A DNA stretch of 27,854 bases. It comes from Candidatus Daviesbacteria bacterium (GTDB taxonomy: Bacteria > Patescibacteriota > Microgenomatia > Daviesbacterales > UBA10151). Below the pieces are notes generated by a model. The model had not been told where the DNA came from, searched no databases, and worked only from the letters and a program-made list of their open reading frames with translations. Of this stretch, positions 1-5,466 are shown piece by piece. The stretch lies in assembly GCA_016183225.1 (NCBI GenBank), contig JACPEZ010000037.1:1-27854 (forward strand), given 5' to 3'. The first letter of the stretch is position 1, and each line of letters opens with the position of its first letter. A program made the translations under genes and the position numbers.

Positions 1-566
1 GCAATTGCCAAAACCATATACAATCCCCCGCCTCTATCCCGGCTTCTGCCAAACCACAGAGAACGCAGGAAAAAATCGGACAAAATGGCAATCATACCTG
101 CCAGAATTGCCACCACTGCCATTACCAAAGTATCCCTGTTACCCACATGGGAAAGTTCATGGGCTGTGACCCCTTCCAATTCCTGTTTATTTAATTTTTC
201 TAAAATGCCCGAGGTAAAGGCAATGGCGGCGTGCTTGGGATCTCTGCCTGTAGCAAAAGCATTAGGGGCAGAGTCATTGATGATATAAACTTTAGGAGTG
301 GGTAAACCTGCGGCAATGCAAAGATTTTCTACAGTTCTAAAAAGCTCCGGATTATCCTGCTTTTTAATGGGTTTGGCACCGGACAGACCCAAAACTATTT
401 TGTCGGAGTAAAAATAGGACACAAAATTCATCACCCCGGCAATGATCAGGCCAAGGGAAATAATATAAACCACAGCCACGGCAAAAAGGGAAAAGAAAAA
501 CATGATCAGCCAGGTTTTGAAAATATTAGATCCCCGATGATCCCATGCAGTATTAACAGTGGCCAT
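1..566 (-). CDS. htpX: HtpX-like M48 family zinc metalloprotease (C-terminus cut by window edge)
   Basis: HtpX is a membrane-bound zinc protease of the M48 family that degrades misfolded membrane proteins, with its active site facing the cytoplasm. Reading on the minus strand from ATG at 566, about 188 residues are visible. The N-terminus has a hydrophobic helix pair around residues 17-45. A conserved ISGAKP-like segment appears as GLSGAKPI. The zinc motif HELSH (HExxH) follows GVTAHELSHV, and then comes another hydrophobic stretch. The third zinc ligand lies beyond the window. The ATG is supported by an extended -10 element 6 nt upstream. The gene lies downstream of lemA, a common htpX partner, but with an unknown gene in between. 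Identification is confident; only completeness is uncertain. Confidence 0.93.
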   Translation of the reverse strand, partial: MATVNTAWDHRGSNIFKTWLIMFFFSLFAVAVVYIISLGLIIAGVMNFVSYFYSDKIVLGLSGAKPIKKQDNPELFRTVENLCIAAGLPTPKVYIINDSAPNAFATGRDPKHAAIAFTSGILEKLNKQELEGVTAHELSHVGNRDTLVMAVVAILAGMIAILSDFFLRSLWFGRSRDRGGGLYMVLAI

Positions 567-572
567 GCGCTT

Positions 573-581
573 ATTCTAGCA
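573..581 (-). promoter_or_regulatory. extended -10 promoter of htpX
   Basis: On the minus strand TGC-TAGAAT lies exactly 6 nt before the htpX ATG, so the predicted transcript starts at or next to the A of the ATG. A weak -35 (CTGAAA) sits 17 nt further up, inside the end of the preceding gene. There is no Shine-Dalgarno sequence. Confidence 0.6.
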
Positions 582-584
582 CAT

Positions 585-977
585 TCATGAAGCCATTTCA
601 GGTGGCTTAAATCTTCTTCTCACTGCTCTTAATGCATCTGGTACTGCTTCTACTCCCAAATTATATGCCACCTTGAAACCTAAACCAGCTAGAGGATCTA
701 TATAATGGGCTATACCATAAGCAATTGTATTAGCAGCTAAATCTGCTCCTGCGGATAAATAAAGTCTTCTGCTTGTTACATCTGAATCAGGTCTTATAAT
801 TACTTCACTCAAGGGAATCATTAAATGTACAAGAGCAGATAATCCACCGTCGAACCTACTCCTACCTTGATTTAGCCTCCGCCAAGTGATGCTCAAATCA
901 TCCGCCACGGAGTGTCTATAAGCTTCAATACCTAAAGCTCTTGTTAAAAAATTTCCCCTTCTTTCAGGATCAGGCAT
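585..977 (-). CDS. hypothetical protein between lemA and htpX
   Basis: This 130-aa protein matches no family I recognise. It starts 2 nt after the lemA stop codon, so it is probably translated from the lemA transcript. The N-terminal half is polar and arginine-rich (MPDPERRGN onward). Residues of about 70-112 are alanine/glycine/leucine-rich and could form one or two membrane-associated helices. The C-terminus is basic (RAVRRRFKPP). There are no obvious cysteine or histidine metal motifs and no signal peptide. It sits between the usual neighbours lemA and htpX, which suggests a role at the membrane, but that is inference from position only. The stop is 18 nt before the htpX start, and the htpX promoter occupies that gap. 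Confidence 0.7.
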   Translation of the reverse strand: MPDPERRGNFLTRALGIEAYRHSVADDLSITWRRLNQGRSRFDGGLSALVHLMIPLSEVIIRPDSDVTSRRLYLSAGADLAANTIAYGIAHYIDPLAGLGFKVAYNLGVEAVPDALRAVRRRFKPPEMAS

Positions 978-979
978 GA

Positions 980-1481
980 TTAAAACTTAACCTCTACTTC
1001 TTTTTTTTCTTCATCAGTTGCTTTGAAGAAGTCTTCTTTGGTAAAACTAAACCACTGGCCGACCAGACTGCTGGGGAATTGTTCAAGGGAATTATTTAAG
1101 TCCAGCACGTTAGTGTTATAAAACTGGCGGGAAGCAGCCACTTTGGTCTCGGTGTCTGATAGCTCATCCTGCAGCGCTTTAAAATTTTCCGAGGCTTTTA
1201 AATTAGGGTAATTTTCCGCCACCGCAAAAAGTGATTTTAGCGCTCCTGTCAGCATATTATCTGCGCTGGCCGCCTCATGGGGGTTTTTGGCATTCATCAA
1301 AGTAGTTCTGGCTTTGGTCACCTCTTCCAAAACCCCTTTTTCGTGTTTAACATAGCCCTTAACTGCTTCCACCAGATTGGGAATTAAAGAAGACCGCCTT
1401 TTAAGCTGCACATCAATCTGAAGTCGCTAAAAGCCATAAAAGCATTAAAACAACTGCTCCAATCAGAATATAAATTATCAT
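980..1481 (-). pseudogene. lemA: LemA family protein, broken near the N-terminus (frameshift/deletion or assembly error)
   Basis: LemA proteins are small coiled-helix proteins anchored by one N-terminal membrane helix. Most of the LemA core is an open frame that can start at GTG 1411 (143 aa), opening VQLKRR and continuing with LIPNLVEAVKGY. The expected membrane anchor lies just upstream in another frame: ATG at 1481 encodes 22 residues (MIIYILIGAVVLMLLWLLAT, then SD) and stops at TGA 1413-1415. In relatives the anchor is followed by about 15-18 residues (YNxLV...EAW type) before the IDVQLKRR segment. Here these are missing and the two parts are out of frame. A TAG also closes the core frame just upstream. 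A good promoter precedes ATG 1481. Either the gene is disrupted, the soluble core is made by re-initiation at the GTG 1 nt after the TGA, or the assembly lost about 47 nt. Confidence 0.75.
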
Positions 1482-1487
1482 GATTTT

Positions 1488-1516
1488 ATTTTACTCCCTC
1501 TTTTAAAATAATGCAA
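1488..1516 (-). promoter_or_regulatory. promoter of lemA (leaderless type)
   Basis: The minus strand shows TTGCAT (1511-1516), a 17-nt spacer, TAAAAT (1488-1493), then 6 nt to ATG 1481. This supports ATG 1481, the membrane-anchor frame, as the natural start of lemA rather than the internal GTG. Confidence 0.6.
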
Positions 1517-1523
1517 ACAATAT

Positions 1524-2147
1524 TTACTGCATTCTTCTTGTGCCATAATGCCTATCAGATTCTATCTGTTTCCCGTTAGCTCTAAGTTCGTGTATAGCTA
1601 TGACTGTTGGTGTTTTGATTTTTTCCGGGCCGCTTGTTAGCCTTAATTCAAACATTCCTCTATCCATAGATAAATATTCAACCCATGCCCTATCAACTCC
1701 TAAGTCTCTACAATTTTTTCTTAGTTCTCGAAGTAGTCTTCTAAATCCCGGTTCTGAAATCAAATGTGATCCTATGTAATGGAATGAATCTCCTGAATCT
1801 GCCAAATATCCATATGGTAGAGATAATTCAACTAAAGTTCTTAATGCTTGTTCTTGATTTTTGGTCTCAAAGTCGATCATAGGTATGTGCCAAAAAGCAT
1901 CTTCCATTAAAACCCGCGACCCAAGCGAAAGATAGTCATAACCTCTACCAATAGATCGCATCATCGTTCCCGCCCAATCAGGTAATAATAATTGTTCTCT
2001 TCCCACAGGCCAGATTGCTCTCTTTCTTGGTTCATCACGAGGTGTATGCGAATACAAAACTACATAAAATTGTTGGGCTTCCGGACTGCGCCAAGCCAAA
2101 GAGCTAGCTACTTCTTGAGTATATCTATCAATGAATGATTCATTCAT
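1524..2147 (-). CDS. unknown 207-aa protein with archaeo-eukaryotic primase (PrimPol)-like motifs
   Basis: I chose ATG 2147, which overlaps the polX stop by 8 nt (ATGAATGA), over a longer start at 2246 that would run inside polX. The protein is not a clear member of a family I know. Numbered from this start, three segments resemble AEP primase motifs in order and spacing: IDFE at 91-94 (D92, E94; like hhDxD/E), SGDSFH at 118-123 (like SGxGxH/SxH, H123), and MDRG at 161-164 followed by LRL at 168-170 (like hD plus a basic residue). Known AEPs use the first acidic pair and the third acid to bind metal, and the His to bind the nucleotide. The motif reading is mine and untested. Coupling to polX fits a nucleic-acid role. 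Alternatively it may be an unrelated orphan protein. Confidence 0.75.
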   Translation of the reverse strand: MNESFIDRYTQEVASSLAWRSPEAQQFYVVLYSHTPRDEPRKRAIWPVGREQLLLPDWAGTMMRSIGRGYDYLSLGSRVLMEDAFWHIPMIDFETKNQEQALRTLVELSLPYGYLADSGDSFHYIGSHLISEPGFRRLLRELRKNCRDLGVDRAWVEYLSMDRGMFELRLTSGPEKIKTPTVIAIHELRANGKQIESDRHYGTRRMQ

Positions 2148-3771
2148 AATCGTGTATTTTAAGCCAAATAGAAAGTTTTTCCCAGTTCCAAGCATTAACA
2201 ACATCTTTTTTTTCTGCCCAGCCGCGTCGGGCAACAGAGACTCCAAACTTCATGTTATCCATCTGGGACAGCTCATGAGCATCGGTGTTAATGATAAACT
2301 TCACTCCAAATTTCAGAGCCTGTCTTACCAAATCGTCCCGCAAATCCAGCCTGTTTGGATAACCGTTAATTTCCAGAAGTTTTTGATTTTTAGCGCAATA
2401 CTTAAAAATCGTTTCCCAGTCTGCCTCGCTTGACTCTCTTTCGTTTAGTAATCTGTTAGTGGGATGGGAAATAATATCTACATGGGGATTTTGCAATGCC
2501 AGCATTAATCTTTTAGTAATATCGCTTCTGTGCCCTGAATGAATACCGGCAATACAATAATCCAAAGTCTCCAACGCTTCATCATGAACAGACAGCTCAC
2601 CATTGACTAATATATCTATTTCGAGTCCATTTAGTACTCGAATACTTTTTGTGTTCATAGTTTGAATAACTTTTGTTCTCTTTTGAACCCAATCTATTAT
2701 TTCCTCTTTACTAACAGCAGTAAAACCGGGCGGATGATCTGAAATACCCACATACTCATAACCCAAGCTTGCAGCCTTTTTTACCATATCCTCTATTGAA
2801 TCAGCTCCGGGTCCATGTGATGGATTTTTAATGGGATAATTTGAATGTAAATGTAAATCTCCGCGAATTTCTTTAATTTCTACAAGTTTCGGCAGCTTAT
2901 GATTTAAAGATGCCTCTATTTCCCCTGTATCTTCCCTTATTTCCGGCGGCGGTACTTGCATCCCCAGCAGTTTATAAAATTCTTCTTCTGTTTGAGCATT
3001 TGTTTTTTCCGATAAGGATAATCCTTTACTTTGCGCGATAATCCGAAGATGTATATTATGTGCCTTAGAGCCTGTAAAATGTTGCAAAAGTGCCCCGTAG
3101 CTTTCCGGCCGTCCAACTAATAAGTCCACCTGCAATCCTGAATGTAAAATTAAGGTGGCTCTATTTTCACCCTGATCCATGATTCGGGTAACACCGTGCA
3201 TCTGGCAAAAATAATCAACCACTTTTTTGGGATTTTTGCTTGAAGCTGAAAAATCCAAATCCCCTACTGTAGCTACCATTCTCCGAAGAGAACCTAAGAA
3301 GTGAGTTTCTAAAACATCTTTATTTTTCTTTAGATAATTTAGTATTTTTTGGGCTTGCGCAAAAGCATATGGCAAAAGCATTCTATCGCTTTTAATAATT
3401 TTACTTTTTAAGCTACCAAGATTTACTACTCCTGATTTAACTAATTTTTGGGCAGTTTTAGGTCCAATCCCCGTAACATCCAATAATTCAAAGAAGATGG
3501 GTTTTAGTCCTTTTTTTACTTCATCAAAATGCTTCACATGACCGGTTTTAAAAAGTTCTTCCAGATACCCCTGCAATTTTTGGCCCAAACCGGGGATTTC
3601 ATTTAATTTACCTTCTTCCCATAAATCCCTGACCTCCGAGGTGGAATGTTCAATAGCATCTGCGGCATTTTCATAAGCCCTGATTTGAAAAATGTTACCC
3701 TGTTTCTTAATGTTATAGGCGGCAGCCACCCCCCGCAAAATTTTGGCAACCTGTTGATTAGAAAGATCCAT
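2140..3771 (-). CDS. polX: DNA polymerase/3'-5' exonuclease PolX
   Basis: Bacterial PolX is a family X repair polymerase fused to a PHP phosphoesterase domain, used in gap filling and base excision repair. The length, 543 aa, is close to the family's usual 570. Residues 1-125 hold the helix-hairpin-helix 8-kDa-like part (IPGLGQKL about 59-66, VTGIGPKTAQKL about 99-110). The polymerase core has GSLRR at 160-164, GDLDF at 170-174 (D171, D173) and VDLLV at 215-219 (D216), giving the three metal-binding aspartates. The PHP domain begins near 303 with DLHLHS (H307, H309), then SDHP (D345, H346), E384, GIHSG (H411), SHP (H436) and NTDAH (D497, H499), so its metal ligands look intact. The start is supported by an extended -10 six nt upstream. 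The gene overlaps the next gene by 8 nt. Confidence 0.97.
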   Translation of the reverse strand: MDLSNQQVAKILRGVAAAYNIKKQGNIFQIRAYENAADAIEHSTSEVRDLWEEGKLNEIPGLGQKLQGYLEELFKTGHVKHFDEVKKGLKPIFFELLDVTGIGPKTAQKLVKSGVVNLGSLKSKIIKSDRMLLPYAFAQAQKILNYLKKNKDVLETHFLGSLRRMVATVGDLDFSASSKNPKKVVDYFCQMHGVTRIMDQGENRATLILHSGLQVDLLVGRPESYGALLQHFTGSKAHNIHLRIIAQSKGLSLSEKTNAQTEEEFYKLLGMQVPPPEIREDTGEIEASLNHKLPKLVEIKEIRGDLHLHSNYPIKNPSHGPGADSIEDMVKKAASLGYEYVGISDHPPGFTAVSKEEIIDWVQKRTKVIQTMNTKSIRVLNGLEIDILVNGELSVHDEALETLDYCIAGIHSGHRSDITKRLMLALQNPHVDIISHPTNRLLNERESSEADWETIFKYCAKNQKLLEINGYPNRLDLRDDLVRQALKFGVKFIINTDAHELSQMDNMKFGVSVARRGWAEKKDVVNAWNWEKLSIWLKIHDYE

Positions 3772-3782
3772 AATGCTAATAT
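3754..3782 (+). promoter_or_regulatory. promoter of tRNA-Asp, overlapping the polX promoter and start
   Basis: TTGATT (3754-3759), a 17-nt spacer ending in TGC, and TAATAT (3777-3782) lie 10 nt before the tRNA 5' end. The -35 falls inside the first codons of polX and the -10 overlaps the polX -10 on the opposite strand, so the two polymerases should compete. Confidence 0.55.
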
Positions 3783-3786
3783 ATCA
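3778..3786 (-). promoter_or_regulatory. extended -10 promoter of polX
   Basis: TGA-TATATT on the minus strand lies exactly 6 nt before the polX ATG (3771), predicting a leaderless mRNA. No good -35 is visible. The same AT block holds the -10 of the divergent tRNA-Asp promoter on the other strand. Confidence 0.6.
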
Positions 3787-3792
3787 GAAGTT

Positions 3793-3865
3793 GGGGCCGT
3801 AGTGAACCGGTCATCACGTCTCCCTGTCACGGAGAAGATAGCGGGTTCGATTCCCGTCGGCCCCG
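3793..3865 (+). tRNA. tRNA-Asp (GTC)
   Basis: A complete cloverleaf is visible. The acceptor GGGGCCG pairs with CGGCCCC. The D-arm stem is GTGA/TCAC. The anticodon stem is TCTCC/GGAGA with loop CTGTCAC (anticodon GTC). The T-arm is GCGGG-TTCGATT-CCCGT and the discriminator is G, as expected for tRNA-Asp. CCA is not encoded. Confidence 0.97.
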
Positions 3866-3895
3866 CAAGTTCAGTCCACTTCCCCCTATATGTTG

Positions 3896-3924
3896 TTGAC
3901 AATTAAGCTCACATATGATAAACT
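3896..3924 (+). promoter_or_regulatory. promoter of the unknown gene at 3925
   Basis: A perfect consensus -35 TTGACA (3896-3901) is followed after 17 nt by TAAACT (3919-3924, with TGA before it), directly against ATG 3925 and 9 nt before a second in-frame ATG at 3934. An alternative -10 is TATGAT (3914-3919), 5 nt before ATG 3925, but its spacing to TTGACA is only 12 nt. If TAAACT is used, translation may begin at 3934. Confidence 0.5.
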
Positions 3925-4617
3925 ATGGGTCGAATGAAAAGGTCACCTGAAGAAGATCTTAAAATTGAACTAGCACATACTGTAAAAAGTTTAACAGAAA
4001 AACAGGGTGTTTTTATAAAAGGATTTCAATCGAGATGGTTAAATTTACCGCTGGATAATCTTGATATATGGCAAAATAAACCTGAACTATCTGAAAGACT
4101 ACGAACTATAACCGATGATGTAGTTACCATTAAAGCTACACACTACCATGATAGTTATGGTGTTGTAATTAGAAAAATTTTAGGGCTCTATTTTAATATC
4201 CCTGTTCATACGAATGAGATTTATGCGGTAGATATAGATGGTAAGCCAACTGGTGGTTTAATGAATGCCTTTAATTGGAAACGCTCTTTAGTACTAGCTG
4301 TAAAAGGAAATATTGGCTTAGGTGTTGCAACTTTAGTAACCACAGAACCGGTTCATCCTCCATTTTGTACCGGGGATCTTCCCCAAATAAGCCCTTTTCA
4401 ACATATGAGACTACCTCTTCTTAGAGAAAGCAGTTTTCTTCATCCTTATGGTAACCCTGTTAATGAATATTCAGATGTACCAGGAGTATTAGACAAACCT
4501 GTACCCAGTTTTATCAATCAAGCCTTTGGTTCTCAGCTACGAAGAAGTATGCAAACTGCTACAACTGGGGATTTAGAAGCATTTAATCATTTTCTGCAAA
4601 CAGGAATTCCACAGTAA
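3925..4617 (+). CDS. hypothetical protein, 227-230 aa
   Basis: No family is recognised. The frame is open for 230 codons from ATG 3925; ATG 3934 (MKRSPEED...) is an equally good or better start given the promoter position. The protein looks soluble. It has an N-terminal helical, charged part (about 1-75), then a mixed beta-like core with ATHYHDSYG near residue 70-80, and EIYAVDIDGKPTGGLMNAFNW around 105-125. A proline-rich later part (VHPPFCTGDLP, PGVLDKPVPSF) follows. There is no signal peptide or clear membrane helix. It stands alone behind a consensus promoter between tRNA-Asp and a 194-nt spacer. The coding strand looks more AT-rich than the glycan genes downstream. A function cannot be assigned. 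Confidence 0.75.
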   Translation: MGRMKRSPEEDLKIELAHTVKSLTEKQGVFIKGFQSRWLNLPLDNLDIWQNKPELSERLRTITDDVVTIKATHYHDSYGVVIRKILGLYFNIPVHTNEIYAVDIDGKPTGGLMNAFNWKRSLVLAVKGNIGLGVATLVTTEPVHPPFCTGDLPQISPFQHMRLPLLRESSFLHPYGNPVNEYSDVPGVLDKPVPSFINQAFGSQLRRSMQTATTGDLEAFNHFLQTGIPQ

Positions 4618-4750
4618 TCTATCGTCAAATAAAATTATTTAGCGGGTGTATTGATCATCCCTTATATTATATCCTAGATTTTGCAGAATTTTATATTGAT
4701 ATATTAAGCTTTTATACAGGTGCTCAAGGAGCCCGCATTTGCCCTCTTGA

Positions 4751-4794
4751 CAATCTGCTCGTAATGGTTTAAAAACAGATTGAACAATCTGCTC
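4751..4794 (+). repeat. direct repeat and dyad upstream of the LysM gene (possible operator)
   Basis: The 194-nt spacer 4618-4811 holds no gene. Near its end, CAATCTGCTC occurs at 4751-4760 and 4785-4794, each preceded by TTGA or TTGAA. The second copy forms a 7-bp inverted repeat, CAGATTG-AA-CAATCTG (4776-4791). TTGACA at 4747-4752 and TTGAAC at 4781-4786 could be -35 elements. The latter has CATAAA 17 nt downstream, just before ATG 4812. This could be an operator/promoter region for the LysM gene. The rest of the spacer is AT-rich without a clear structure. Confidence 0.45.
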
Positions 4795-4811
4795 AAACTG
4801 CCCATAAACAA

Positions 4812-5438
4812 ATGGCAAAGAAATCTTCAGAAATAAAACCGGAGCAGGAAAACGGATCCTACTGGAATAAAATAAGCGAGCAAACCCAGTCAAATCAATC
4901 CAAATTGAGCATGGTGCTGGGAGCTTTAATTATTCTGGTGGCAGGAGTACTAATCTTTAATTACTTTAACAAGGGCAAAGAAGATTTAGGCCCTGCTCAA
5001 CAAACCAGTCAGGAAGAACAGGCAGATGTATCCGTGGAAAATCTTCCCGGCCAATATACTGTCAAAGAAGGTGATACCCTGTTTCTGATTGCGGAAAAAT
5101 ACTATCAGGACGGCTACAAATACAATGAATTAGTAAAGAAAAATAACTTAACTAATGAAAATGCCATTGAAGTGGACCAGGTATTGCAAATTCCCAAACT
5201 GGAAGAAAAACCGGCCGCCACCGACGCACCAGAAACCGCCACCGGCGGCGGTGATACCACCATCTGGGGTCCCAAAATAACTGAAGATTCCTATACCGTG
5301 ATAGAGGGCGACTGGCTCTCTACCATTGCCGCCAGGGCATACGGCGACATTATGGCCTATCCCAGGCTGGCAGCCGCCAACGACATCCAAAATCCGGATC
5401 TGATATTGCCCGGCCAGGTCTTAAAAATCCCCCGCTAA
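4812..5438 (+). CDS. membrane-anchored protein with two LysM domains
   Basis: LysM domains bind N-acetylglucosamine-containing glycans such as peptidoglycan. This 208-aa protein has a polar N-terminus, one membrane helix at about 33-52, a Gln/Glu-rich linker, LysM 1 at about 82-128 (YTVKEGDTL ... QVLQIPKL), a Pro/Ala/Thr/Gly-rich linker, and LysM 2 at about 160-207 (YTVIEGDWL ... GQVLKIPR). The likely topology is N-in with the LysM domains outside. There is no catalytic domain, so it is probably a wall-binding tether or scaffold. It ends 28 nt before the TMTC-like gene, which has its own promoter. No Shine-Dalgarno is visible before ATG 4812. Confidence 0.9.
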   Translation: MAKKSSEIKPEQENGSYWNKISEQTQSNQSKLSMVLGALIILVAGVLIFNYFNKGKEDLGPAQQTSQEEQADVSVENLPGQYTVKEGDTLFLIAEKYYQDGYKYNELVKKNNLTNENAIEVDQVLQIPKLEEKPAATDAPETATGGGDTTIWGPKITEDSYTVIEGDWLSTIAARAYGDIMAYPRLAAANDIQNPDLILPGQVLKIPR

Positions 5439-5452
5439 ACTTTAGCGCGTAT

Positions 5453-5460
5453 GCTATCAT
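5453..5460 (+). promoter_or_regulatory. extended -10 promoter of the TMTC-like gene
   Basis: TGC-TATCAT (the TG begins at 5452/5453) ends 6 nt before ATG 5467. No convincing -35 is present. The arrangement matches the leaderless pattern of htpX, polX and ileS. Confidence 0.55.
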
Positions 5461-5466
5461 AAAAGC

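Noticed and set aside
2148..2246. Longer N-terminus for the PrimPol-like protein
   Set aside because: It lies wholly inside conserved polX coding sequence in another frame. ATG 2147 gives the usual short overlap with the polX stop.
3603..3906. Open frames on both strands across tRNA-Asp and the start of polX
   Set aside because: They are antisense or shifted frames of polX and the tRNA (one contains the read-through peptide AGPTGIEPAIF).
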